DNA from: Owenia fusiformis
Taxonomy: Eukaryota; Annelida; Polychaeta; Sabellida; Oweniidae
NCBI GenBank assembly: GCA_903813345.2
Contig: CAIIXF020000003.1
Coordinates: 29,157,248 to 29,221,247 of the forward strand
Direction of reading: 5' to 3'
Length of the DNA stretch: 64,000 nt
Shown here: in pieces, positions 39,701-52,100 of the stretch
Layout of the letters: every line of letters starts with the position of its first letter
How positions within the stretch are numbered: position 1 is the first letter of the stretch
Position numbers and translations under genes: made by a program
Notes under the pieces: model-generated
What the model was told of the DNA's origin: nothing
What the model saw: the letters and a program-made list of their open reading frames with translations, nothing else
Databases searched by the model: none

Positions 39701-42700
39701 GATATTACGAAAACATAACGATTAATAATAAAAAAAATGAAAAGATAATTACGAAAACATAACGATTGATAATAAAATAAATGAAAAGATTAAAATAATT
39801 ATATTTTTTCCTACTTCTGTTCTTTATTTTATCAATCATCATGTTGATCTTGTTACATTTTTGATTGTAGTCCACCTAATAAGAAACGACGTAGCAATGT
39901 GACTAGATCAAACAGTATAGTTGACACACCCTCCAGAAACACACGTAGCAGAGCTAACCCCAGCAAGCAGGCCAACTCAGCAGAGCCAGCCAAAAGAAAG
40001 AAGTCTACAGATAGTCTACATCATAGGTCACGCCTGTCCCGAGGTAGTACACCTGGGTCCCCTAAGAATCAGCGAAATAGACCAAGCTCTAAAGAGAAAG
40101 CTCCTAGACCTGTGCAGAAAATGACAATTCCAGCCACACCATCATTTATGAAGTATGCTCATTGCGCTAAGTTGTTTATTTATATTAGTTGTGGTTTTAA
40201 CATTCTCTATTTAACAGAATTGACATTCTCTATTTAACATAATACACAAGTATTAAGTACTGTCTAGTTATCTTATAGATAACTTTCAAGGGTATGTGAA
40301 AACTAAATGACCAATATGTCCAATCACCCCTCCAAGGTGATATATTTTAAGGATTTTCACACTAATTTACACAGTATCAAGCATCAACATTGCAAATGAA
40401 CTAATATTCATTTCAGTGGTGCATTATAGGCTTAGACATCATAGATATATAAAAAGTAATAAGATTACTGTCTAGTCAAGTATAATATCAGAATGATGAG
40501 TGAATCTTGGAAATTGATTAAAAAGATTTATTGATTTATTAAATATACATTGGTTTAGAGATATCATCAATTTTGTGTATTTTAGGAGGGCTCCAATTAG
40601 CTCCAATAACAAAGTAAAGGCCAGTGAACAATTAGAGATGGAGAAGATTGTACAAATGAGACAAGAACTTGCAAAGAAACGCAAGCTGGCTGAAAAATCA
40701 CACAAACGTGCACAGTGCTCATCTGGTAAGGGCTTCAACTCATCAACTACGAGTGTTGAAATAATGTACTTTCAAATAAGTATTAAATCATTTTTTACTC
40801 AGATTTACAATAACCTGGAAAATAAAAGAATACAAATATAATACAATGTAAAATCATGTATTTTAATAACAATTGTTTTGAGTGCTACTCTGTATTTCCA
40901 ATATTTGATCATGTTCATAACGTAACCATATGATAGAATTTATGAATTATTATTTACTACATTCATATATATGAGAAAAGAGTTACAGGATAAAATAATG
41001 TTTAACTATTCATTCATAGGTTACGCCCCAGTGAGAGCAGAGCACAACCACCTGACCAAACCAGATGAGTTCCATTTTGCTACAGATGAACGAATTAAAG
41101 CTCAGGCCAAGCATGAAACTAAAGATGTTGATTTCACACGCCAGCTGCGCCAGCCAAGTGCCTCTCCAGTATGTATATTACCATATCTGTTTTTCTATGG
41201 AAACATTTAAGTCAAATGATATGTATATTCTTGGTGAAACAATGTACATTAGATCTTTACTATTGCAAGTATGAATGTCAGTATAGTGATAGACTTTTAG
41301 AACAAATAGTTACTATTTTTAAATCAAAGAAATTGTAGATTTCTATCAACTCAGTAAGTCCGATAAAACTAAATTTTGAGATAACTACATTAACATAATT
41401 AAAAATATGACATATACAAGGTACCCCCTAAACAGTAGAGTCATGTGGCTACTAAAATGCTTCTTAACAAAATCTGATTCATATTTCACAAAAAAACTAT
41501 TTCAGGCACGTAAGGAAGCCCCAAGACTTACAAAACCTCAACCATTCCACCTTTCTGGTAACCGCAAACGTAAATCCCAGGGAGAAAATGGCCGCTATGT
41601 GTCAGATGCTGAGAAAGTCATTAAATTCCATGCAAGGACCCCAGACAGGTTCAGAAGCAGGCCAACCAAAGGTGAGTTGCAAATTTAACTGTGGTGCAAA
41701 ATCAAGGTGTACTTTAGAGTTTATATAATTAGTACATCTGACTGTTCTACCAGTATACTCTTTTTTCATACTCTGCTTTCTTAGAGCTGATTTTCTGCAT
41801 AATAATGTAAGGGCTATTGAAATTAAAAGGTCCCATTTTAATTTTTATATATTCTCATGTTTCATATACTCACTAGTCAAAATTTCCCTTTTAAAAGTTA
41901 ATTTTCAAAGTGTTTGCTCGCACCTCTCAATTTTGTATTATTTCAAGATGCTGCTCCCATCAGAGGTCGCTCTAGGTCTCCCCCAGGACTTACAGTCCCC
42001 AAAACACCAAACATAACCAAAGCCAGTCGTAAACGAACATCACACGTCATTAGCCAGGCTGAGAAAGATGAACAAGAGCTTGAAGAAATTCAAAAGTATG
42101 TTGTTGTTTTTTTATCTCAGTTATACTGTTTAAAAATGTTGCCCATTTTCTTCCTAAAACAAACTAAGATTCATCCCTCATTCTAAGTCTAATCAGGAAA
42201 GGCTATAAAATTGTAATGATTCTTTGTTGTGTGGCTAGCCAGTCAGGATCTAAGGAATACCAGTAAATTTTCCTGTGATACGTACAATCGAGTAATTGTG
42301 CTTTCTATTATATTATCATTTCATTATGTGTTGTACTAGCTACTACATTACATTACATTACTTGTACTTTGCAATTTTTAATGAGGTGTCTTTAACTCAT
42401 ATGGTGAGCTGCAGCTATTACTCACTTGAGGTGTCTTTTTTACTTTTATATACTTCATTTTTTGTTTGTTATTAATCCAGGAACCAGTTCAAGGCCCACC
42501 CTGTAAACCAAAAGATTCTCAACCATGCGAACATAGGTGTCCCTAAAATTCAACCAAAGGAGGTCACTCAGCCCGAGGAATTTGATCTTGAGGGAGCCCG
42601 ACGTAAGCCAACTGCACCAGAGCCTGAGGAGCCTCATTTTGAGTTCCATGCTCAGCCAATCCCAGCAAAGATACTAGAAAAACCAACAGGGTTAAAACCT

Positions 42701-44938
42701 GCGAAACATCAACCTCTCACCGTGCCTGAATCCCCAGCATTTGCATTGAAGAATAGAATCCGACCAACTCTTATTAAACCTGAGGAAATACCTGTAAGTT
42801 GCGATTTATTCTGACCAGAAGTAGCCCATAATGTTGAAGTTTAAAGTTTTGTATTTTGTAAAGGTTTTAAATCATAATATAGTTGGCATGCTGTGTTACA
42901 TTCATTAATCGGTGTATTAAATTTACACTATTCTTAGTCCTTTGTGATACTTACTGAAAATGACCTTGCACTCAGTATAGAGTTCATAAATTGCAAACTT
43001 TAAAAAAAATTGCGCTAATGTCCACTAACAGTGGACTTATCTAATCAAACTAGATGAAATAAAAATTTCCTCCTGAGGAATCCGCGTTAATGCAACAATT
43101 ATACATCAAGATTACACTTATAGGAGGTGAAATGTATTAAAGCCCATCCTGTACCACATGGTGGGATAGCCTTCCAGCCCAAGATAGAGCACAAACACAC
43201 AGTCATCGAACCGTTCACATTTGAAGAGAGGGACAAATGTAAACAAAAACAGAAGGAAGAAAAAATACAGCAAATCTTGGAAGAGGAAAAACGAGTAAGT
43301 GTGAATGTGGAGAAATAAAAATGTATCTCAGGATTCGTTGAATGTGTTGTTTTTTCCAAAGAAATAAAAGATTTAAAATCCTAGTATTTGTGTAATCCTA
43401 ATGTGATCGAAGTTTAGATATCAAATTAAATGAATGCTACAACTACCCATTTTAGTACAGTTTCAAAATGTACCAGAAATGTATTCCTCTTCTCTAAGTC
43501 ATTCCACTCAAAATAACATTTTTATAATCTCCAATTTCTTGTTGTAGTGGTTGGTGTTCGGCATTTGATGTCTGTAACAAAAGGCAGTAAGTGACATTTT
43601 GCATGTTAATGCCTTATTTTACTGTAATTTTCAGGCTAGAGAGTTCAAGGCCCAGTTACTCCCTCCACTTTCTCCCAACCAAGGTGTGCCAGAAAAGAGG
43701 CCTAAACCCCCAACAGAACCTGAACCCTTCCACATGGAGGTGGACAACAGAGGAGCTAAGAAGGCAGAGGAATGGAGCAAACAGGTATAGAATACTAACA
43801 AATGATTCAGCTTATGAACACTAAAAACTTGTGTATATTTATTAAAGACATCTTTATTCATTTCTTCAGAGAATTTTTTTAATTAAGAAAAAAATTTGTT
43901 CATCTTCGCTGACAGAAATGTTGTGCTGAGATGATAAAATGATATGATGGGTCATCAGAAGTACGATCCAGTGCATTATGAACTTCCAATTTGCTTCTCA
44001 GATTCTGAAGATTCTATTACCTATTTTTGAGTTTGGATTCCCACACATCTGATGTCTTTAGATACCCATATCCCTTAGCTTAAAAGTTGAATCGCCACAA
44101 ATATGAAAACTTGATAACATGTATATTAATTACAGATGGAGGAGGAGCTAAAACAACAGAGGGAGTTCAAGGCCAACCCTGCCAAGGTGACACAATGTAA
44201 ACCTTTTGTCCCTATGAAGTCTACAAAACCTCTTACAGGTAAGAATCCTAAATGATTTTTTTGTGTCCATTTCTATACGTTTGTGTTTGGCTCGAAAATT
44301 ATTAATTTCAGTGCATACTATTACTTATACTCAAAACAAGATTTGTAAATTGAACCAAAAAATTCAAAGTTTTTTCAAGTTTTCTGAATTATATTGTTAA
44401 GAGAACCTGAGAGTGAACAACAGACTTTTGATTCAATTTTCATATTACTGGTATAAATGGCACACAGTCGAAATATTAATATGAGCTTTAAACAAATTGA
44501 ATTGCAAAATTAGCCTGAATTCCATCAAGCTCTTAACAAAGATTTTAGATATTAGCAGTTTAACTGAGATTGTGTGTGAAGTTAGTGATTATTGAACCTC
44601 AATTCATCAAAAAAGACATGCAAATAATCTAAGACTATTTTCTTCCAGAGCTGAATGAATTTGATTTGAACACAGAACGACGTGCTGGGCAGCGAGAAGA
44701 GTATGAAATTCACAAGAAAGAGCGTGATCAGGAGGCGGCCATGATTGAACATGCGCGGGATGTTCAGCGTAAAGCTGAAGAGGAGGAAGCCATTGCTAAA
44801 CTCCGACAAGAACTCGTACACAAAACCAACCCTATCAGGAAATACAAAAGGGTTGAAGTTCATCCTAGTGATAAACCACTAACTGAAGCAGAGTCTCCTA
44901 GATTTTCTGAAAGGTTGAAGAAAAAAGTGAGAACCTGA
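36775..44938 (+). CDS. TPX2: TPX2 spindle assembly factor, complete
   Basis: Thirteen exons join in phase to 2490 nt (829 aa): 36775-36889, 38915-39115, 39314-39575, 39871-40152, 40586-40725, 41020-41168, 41506-41671, 41948-42095, 42481-42793, 43124-43294, 43635-43784, 44136-44238, 44649-44938. TPX2 binds microtubules and importin-alpha, nucleates spindle microtubules and activates Aurora A. The N-terminus shows the Aurora A-binding pattern: WEYDAPQFIDF (11-21) and DQWF (35-38). A basic, Ser/Pro-rich, low-complexity stretch follows (exons 3-4). The C-terminal half carries the repeated TPX2 motifs FHFATDERIK, FHARTPDRF, FKAHPV, FEFHAQPIPAKIL, SPAFALKNRIR, PFTFEERDK, PFHMEVDNRGAKKAEEW and ELNEFDLNTERRAGQREEY. 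It ends with LRQELVHKTNPIRKYK, as in vertebrate TPX2. It is longer than human TPX2 (747 aa), mostly in the basic region. Confidence 0.96.
37010..37735. mobile_element. Inverted-repeat element in TPX2 intron 1
   Basis: Termini GATTTTCAACATCTAAAAAG followed by TCACTCGACTTTTTT on the left, and the exact reverse complement on the right (37690-37725), about 36 bp perfect, with 0.65 kb between. No transposase recognised; the open frame 37090-37284 has no known domain. Confidence 0.85.
38757..38830. repeat. Direct duplication of 37 bp
   Basis: Two adjacent identical units of AAAATAATTTAAAGTTATTG plus AACACCTGAGAATTGTT in TPX2 intron 1, about 85 bp before exon 2. Confidence 0.95.
39628..39795. repeat. 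44-bp minisatellite in TPX2 intron 3
   Basis: Four units of ATAACGATTGATAATAAAAT plus AAATGAAAAGAT and a short spacer, with small indels. They fill most of the intron between exons 3 and 4. Confidence 0.92.
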
Positions 44939-45884
44939 AAAGCCACGATTATGACTGGTTTTAATCATTTGGTGAAATGTGTGCATATTTTAGCATTTTA
45001 GATATGGAACAACTCAAAATGGTATTTTAGACAAACTAGACTGTTAACAACTTACAATGTTGGCAAATATTTCAATCGTTGATCTGTATTACTGTAATAA
45101 GGATAAGTGCTTAATATAGATATGAACTGTAAGGGTTGGATGGAGAGCAAACTTTTATGTAAAAACTGGGAAATATTTTGATTGAATTGCTCCTCTTCCA
45201 TCTTGAGGTTGTACAGGGTGCGCCATAAAAATGAATTACTGACAAGATGCTTTGTTATTTTTGAAATATTGATGGAAATAGTGAGTCTAAGTTGAAACAA
45301 ACTGACTCTGGATAAGTGCTTCAACCACACCCAACCTCGTGTTGCAAATCAGAGGAAATAGAGGAGATATCAAAAGTCCAATGTCTGTTTAAAACCTAAA
45401 TTATTAATTTTACATCTGTATTGAACCCTCACCCCAAACTTATTTAGAAGTTTCTAAATCTAAATCAATCTTTTGATGCCTCCCTGAATTCAGCACCGAA
45501 TTCAAAATTTAAAGTCTTAAAGGAAGTCTTTAAAACACAACATATTATAGACTCACAATAATGAATTGATGTTAACTGTATATGACTGCATGCTTGTTGA
45601 ATTCATGTTTTATCCATGCACTACACAGATGTACATGTATTGCATTACACACATGTGAACATCAACATTTTACCACTGTAATATTGATACTCAAATTTTA
45701 TTAGATACAATTGTCATCATCATATCATATGTAGATACCATCTCATTATTTTTATATTATAATTGTATGTACATGTACCATAGATTTAATTGATAACATT
45801 TTCAATGAATAGATTTGAGTCAAATCATTTACTTGAAACAGTAACTCTATACATGATCTTGGATCAACCATGCTCCCTTTTTAT

Positions 45885-46057
45885 CAGGCCCATAGCCAGG
45901 GGAGTTCGATCCTCCCGCCCCACCTCCTGGCCAAAATCATGTGGTTTTCACCATTTTGAGTACTTTTCAAGTAATTTTGGGCCAAAGTTGTCAAAAGTGA
46001 ACCCCCTGGATATTTTTAAAAAGTCAAGTCCCGTTGCAGATCCTGGCTATGGGCCTG
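45885..46057. mobile_element. hAT-like MITE, family 1, copy 2
   Basis: 173 bp between CAGGCCCATAGCCAGG and CCTGGCTATGGGCCTG, flanked by TTTAT on both sides. The interior (AAGTGAACCCCCTGG) is the reverse complement of the copy at 9580-9778. Confidence 0.9.
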
Positions 46058-47567
46058 TTTATGTTTTGTTAATTTTTCCAAACAGCCTGTTTGAGGAAAA
46101 GAAGAGGGGAGAAATGTTTCATGCTAGAGTCAGTTTTTATCAAACTTGCAACAGTGTTAAGTATTACATTGTTTGGGTAGCATGACCAATCTTGTCATTA
46201 AGATAGCAAGAAAACTGTTCATCTGTTGAACTTTACATTTTTTAATGAAGATAAATTTGTTTTGGTCAGTATTACAAACAGAAAAGTCTCATCTAGATTA
46301 CATTGTGTATGTACTTATTTATATAATTAATGATCACTATTCCAAGTTCAACTTTACTGTAAGCAATGAATGTGAAACGTTTATGATATCTGTACGATAG
46401 GTAACATGCTTGAAACAATCTCAGGAGTTCTATTAGGATGACGTTGACATGTATTTGTACAGAAAACCCATCGTCTGGGTATGAAATTGATGAATGAATT
46501 CCAGTAACTTTTCACCTGAAACTCAAAACCTTAAGTGCGAAAGTGATTGTTTGTAATTTCAATGTGGTCGACAGTATTTTAGGGTCTCTTTGTCAAAGGT
46601 AGGGATCTAATGGCACTCTTGTATAAAGTGTGGTGAAATTAAAAAATAACTGCAGTTCTTCAGTGCTATTTATCCCTACAATATTGGTTGATTTTATCCT
46701 AAATTGTTTATTAGTTATGTATCGAACTGCTCAAAGAACTAAATATATATGTATAGTTATAAAATAGATTTGCATGTTTTGTTTTAAAATTATAAGCTTC
46801 TTTAGGCCTGTCTTAATCTGATCTGTTCAAACTTAAAATGAACCACCCCATGCAATTTACCGGATCAATCATTCTTCAGCAGAAATTTTGTAAGAAGGCA
46901 GTTCTCATAAAATACTTCATTGAAAAAAGTGCAGATGTCATACATCACTTGTTTTCTATTATAACTTTTTACCAAATACAAGAAGGCTCCTAATAAATTT
47001 AAGATTGTCAAAATATGATTATATCACTTTTTGTGTCTTCACATTGTTTATTGTTAAAAATTTCATATATTGGTTAAGAGCCGGAGCACCTCCGTGAGAA
47101 TAATAATACTTATGCTTCTAAAAATAATTAATCCTTCAATATTTTACCAAAAACTTGGGAATTTTGTATACATCAAAAAACTCAAAACACTGATTTTTGC
47201 ACTTCAATCAAGAGTATGTACTATTACAATGGTAATTTCCTGTTACTTTTAGAACACCCTGTACTTAACATTTTAGGAAAATTTCGAAACAGGTCCCGGA
47301 TTCAATTCCCAGTTCAGACAAGACTTAATTTGCTTGTTTGCGTAAAGTACTTCAGGGTGTTTGACTGAGTGGTCCACAACTCGTACAAAAGGCTGTGGTG
47401 TGTACTCGTATATCTATGTATGGGTGCACATAAAAGAACACAGGGCTCCTTAGAGGAGGGGTGTCTGGGTCTATCTTCAAGGCTAATTACGACCGTATAT
47501 ATACAGGATATACCCAAGAGGGATTGCTCACCTGCATTGTTGGGTAAACAAAATACAATACATAAGG

Positions 47568-47695
47568 GTTATGTACTGGGAGGTTTTGAATACAGGGTTT
47601 ATCCCAAGGGAAATATGTGTATCTCCCGAGGGACCGCAGGGACACATATTTCCCGCGGGATAAATCCTGTATTCAAAACCGACCGTACATAACAG
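47568..47695. repeat. Long hairpin, arms about 52 bp
   Basis: The left arm GGTTATGTAC...GGTTTTGAATACAGGG...GGAAATATGTGT pairs with ACACATATTTCCC...GATAAATCCTGTATTC...GTACATAACAG, separated by a 20-bp G/C-rich loop. Confidence 0.93.
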
Positions 47696-48008
47696 ATGTA
47701 TTTCATACCTACTGAGGTTTTAGGTACCTTATAAAGTTCCAAAATTCCAAAACATATGGTACACGTTTTCTTGTTCTTAAGATTTCCTAAAAATTTGAAA
47801 AAATGTGAAAAAAATTGAAAAAAAAATTCGAAAAAAAATATTTGAAAAAATGTTGAAAAAAAATTTGGAATTTTTTTTCAGGAGCGGGACCGGGATGGAT
47901 ACAGCCTGTATCCATCCCGCCCCGCTCCTCGGTGATAGATCCCTAGATACAGTATATATTCCCGCTCGTTATTTACCTAGAACCTTAGTAGGTATGGAAT
48001 ACAGTACA
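47696..48008. mobile_element. Foldback element with central G/C hairpin
   Basis: The outer ends TTTCATACCTACTGAGGTTT and AACCTTAGTAGGTATGGAAT are inverted repeats about 300 bp apart. Inside is a second near-perfect palindrome, AGGAGCGGG...GGGATGGATACAG / CTGTATCCATCCC...CCCGCTCCT, at about 47879-47930. A poly-A-rich GAAAAA stretch precedes it. With 47568-47695 it may form one composite element. Confidence 0.8.
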
Positions 48009-49181
48009 ATATGGAGAAATTATATCATAAAGTATTCCTAATGTACAGGGTGTCCGGAAAGTAAAGATACAAGTGCTAGATTTACCTGTTGTGAGATGAA
48101 ATTGCTACAGATTGTAGAATGACATTATAGCAATTCATCCTGCAACTGTCATGACAAATTGATGGCTGATTTTTCAAAATTTGAGAAATGTAAAATACAT
48201 GTAACCGCCTGGGTCACTCTGACTTAGATTTTACCTTATCTGGCAAGATATAAATATCAGAGATGGGGGCAACAACAACTAAATAAACAAATTACTTCAT
48301 CTTCATTGTTTAAAACAACTTTATTTGAAATAATTTCTGTTTCTCAAAAAAAACAATACATTAGGTTGCATTTATACATGTTAAAATACCTTATCTGTAT
48401 CTATAGTAAAAAAAGCTACATCGGTTACCAGTATTTAGATCAAATACCAAACAACTTATATTAAGTCTCTCCTAAATCATACAGATTTTATTCATTGTAT
48501 GTACTGTAAGTACAATATTTATATGACAACAAGAAAGAGCAATTGTTTCAAATATTACAGTAACTATTACATATATTTATATCCATTAATAAAAGCTCAG
48601 TTTTACAAAAATAGTACTCTTCACTTTGATTTGAAAATGTAACATGTATATTATATGTATCAGATTCAGAACAACATGACAATATTTGTCAAAATGTGAT
48701 CATTTAAAATCTTAAGCTTCCGAGTATGACAAAATATATATAATATATATAAAATATCAAACTTTGTAAACAGCAAATAACTACATTTGACATAGCATGA
48801 CATGAGAGGAAAATGTGTGTGTATCAGACTATTAAATACTGTATTATTTAGCATAACAATAAATTTTGTTTTTATATTCTATCTATTAATTTAAAAATAC
48901 CTGATCCTCAGCATAGAAAAATACAATTTGTGCTGTATTGAAAATACAATGTAAAAGGAAGAAAAAATGCATCTTCGTAAATATTGAAGAATAAAATGCT
49001 AAACAAGCACACGTTAATGCTGCTGTGTATCTGGCGAGAAAATGGCAATAAGGAGCTCTTCATTAACGCCTCCCTGAAGAATCATACAACTTGTTTCTTT
49101 GTAAACTTTAGATTTGAAATTTGAGGAGAATGAATTCTCATAGTCTCGTAAATACAATAGTAAGACTAAGTGGCACTATTT

Positions 49182-52100
49182 CTAAGTTCTAATAGGCCCC
49201 ATAGCATATTTGCCAATTGTTTTCTCATCTTTTGACCACGTGAAGTCGGCCATTACCTCCCGGAATCTATCCAATGTTAGTTTGTAGTGACCATTCTGAA
49301 AAAATGCAATAGTAGAGGTGTACAATAGTCCATTCATCTAAAATAATTATGGGGTATATAATAATATAGTTTGTACTTAGCATGTTTTACTGATATTTAA
49401 GCCATTTAATTCAACTAAAACATTGTTTAAAAATAAATATTATACATATTGTATGGATAAATAGAGTGGCCTTTGAAGTTATTTGTGATCCAAAAAGCTG
49501 ATCTTAAAATACTTACATCAGTCATGTGATCTATTTGTTTACGAGCCTCATCTGCTTCGAGGGAGGGTGGGTCAATCTTTCCCCAGAATTCCCTGTACTC
49601 ATCAGCATCTATATATCCATCCTCTGGAATTATGGGAAATTGAAAATTATAAAGAATTTTGCATGGCCAAATTACTCAAGGACAAATTTATTATACTTAC
49701 TAGAAAACGGCAACTCCACAGAGTAGCAAATCCCAATGAACACTATAACATATATGAATCTGTATTTGTCACAAAAAATACAAGGCATTAACATGACAAA
49801 ATGTCACCACCTAGTGCTCACAATATTATGAGTTCAATCTTAAGTCAGATTTGAATTTCTGATAACTTGTAGATGATTTTTAAATGTTTCAATTGACAGC
49901 AAATTGAGAAAAACTTTATTTGACCCTGGGAAGGTCATTGAAGGTGAAATCTCAAATCTAAAATCAGATTAGAACTTCTGAGAACTTGAAGTTGATTTAA
50001 AGTAAAATTGGTCAATTTGAAGCAAGTTGAAAAATGACCTTTTTGTCCATGAGAAGGTCATTAAAGGTCAAAAAAAAATTTGACCTTGAGAATGTCATGG
50101 AATTTCAAATCTAAAGTCGATTTTGAACTTTTGAAAACTTCTAGACGACTTTGAAAAAGGTATTGGTAAATTTGAAGCAAGTTGAAAAAACCTTTTTGAA
50201 CTTTTTTTGACCTGGAGAAGGTACAAGTTCAAATCTTAAAGCTGCACATCGCTCTAGAACACAATCTTGGGTTGTTCAAGGGCCAACTGTAAATTTTTTT
50301 GCTTTAATGAAAGTATATACAATGGTGAAGAAATGGGGCAAATCTTGTTTACAAATACTCACAATATATGTGTCAATTTGAGGATTGTTCTTTGAATTGC
50401 TTCGATTGGTGCCGATAATATTATTTTTGGAAGGTTTATAAAGGTCCATGTGCAGTATGGCAAGTGATTTTAGGCAGTCATATCTTTCACCATGAGTTTT
50501 CTGAAGATTCTGGTGGTTATGCCCATTGTAACTAGGTAACTTGTAACCTGATGCTGACCAATGTTTGTAAAGTGTCATATAACTTACTTTTCGCATCCAT
50601 GATCTGGAACATGGCATCAGCCATAGTCTGTAAAAATGTAGGCAAGTTGTCATAAGTCTTCGCCTTGAAGGTTTGAGTGACTCTGAAAAATAGAATGAAG
50701 GAACCATTAAGCAAAACAATCTATTTCATTTTCAAAATGGACATGAATATTGGTATCAACACTTATGAATGTACACACTCAATTAATCTTTGTGAGAAAA
50801 TATCCCACTCTGTAAGGTATAGAAAATTGTCAAAACTACAGTGTAACAGATAATACAACATGTAATTTCTTTATGTTCAATCAATCCTATATTGACGGAC
50901 AGACGGACGGACGAACAGACGCATGGACGGACGGATGAGACACATGGACGGACAGACGGATGGACGGAGGCGTTCCCTATATCACTCCGAACTTCGTTCG
51001 ATGGGATAATAATGAAATAAACTGATTAACTATTAAAAATCCTAAAAGTACCTTGGATAGTAGTCCATCCACTCATCCATGCTTAGCTGTCCATCCTTGT
51101 TTTCGTCCATGAGTTTCAGCATACGGGACCAATGGGCCTGGAACTCTGTCTCAAATGCATGAAGTAATGTATCACCTTCAGCCAGGTTGTAAACAGATTT
51201 AATTTTCTAAAACAAAACAAATAGGGGTTAATGTTTATAAGATGTTTATTGGAGTGAGTTCAAGTCCCGGTGGAGTTACAAACTTTTTTAAACAATTTGA
51301 AGACAGCAGGGCAAATTGTTTTAAAGTATTTTAATCAGCCCAACCACTATGTTTCAATCAAATGCCTGATCAACATGTATATTATAGTTTCACATTTCTT
51401 GTGTTAAATCCATACATATATTCTATGGCCTTCGCCTATAAAAGAATCAAATCCAACAACTGGAATTTGAGTTATCAAAGATTATATTTCTTGATGAAAA
51501 AAAAACGGCAGGCCCTTTGAATTAAGTGGCCATATTTGAAATTCCTTTGTTCAGACTATGAATAACTTCTCAATATCCCTCACAAACAACATTTGGTGGA
51601 AAAATGAAAATTATGTTAATAGAAGGATAAACCAAAAAATACTTACATCAATATAATTTTTGTAGTCTTCATATTCTATCATACCATCCCCATCAATATC
51701 TGAAATATGTGGAAATAATAATAAATCTATCTGTACTCATGGGGTTCAATGGACATTTATTACCAGTTGGGACCTATCACTATACAACAGCTGGTGTTCA
51801 ATTTGCATATTACATGCAATATTCAAAGGAATGGCAGAATTTAGGTCCCAACTTTAGTTGATCTTCCACTCCAATCATAAAGGAAAACATGAAAGCATGA
51901 AAGGGGACAATAACTTAAGAAATAGTTAAAATCTCTTTAATCTGTTGCTTATATTTATACAGGGTGACACATGTGTCAGACCATGCCTCCGCAGTCTCTT
52001 AATCAAGTCATTGATATGCAAGCATACCAAACTTTTCTCCTTTGAACACTCTTCTTAATTATTGAGAAAGTTGTTACAAAATTAGTGGATGGCATTCTTT

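Larger units (their letters stand above)
44939..49181. other. Convergent 3' flanks of TPX2 and the EF-hand gene
   Basis: Contains both 3' UTRs, which I cannot delimit exactly. A minus-strand AATAAA at 48320-48325 is a candidate end for the EF-hand transcript. It also holds a MITE (45885-46057), foldback hairpins (47568-48008) and words like TACAGGGTG near 45215 and 48045 and its complement near 47259 that resemble mariner ends. No additional gene is supported. Confidence 0.55.

Noticed and set aside
45214-47268. Mariner element bounded by TACAGGGTG words at 45215 and (inverted) 47259
   Set aside because: Similarity between the two ends is limited to about 10 bases, spacing is about 2 kb, and no transposase frame lies between them.
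50276-50719. 147-codon minus-strand frame overlapping EF-hand exon 5
   Set aside because: It overlaps exon 5 in a different frame and shows no domain; the in-frame exon 50588-50682 completes an EF-hand loop with exon 6.
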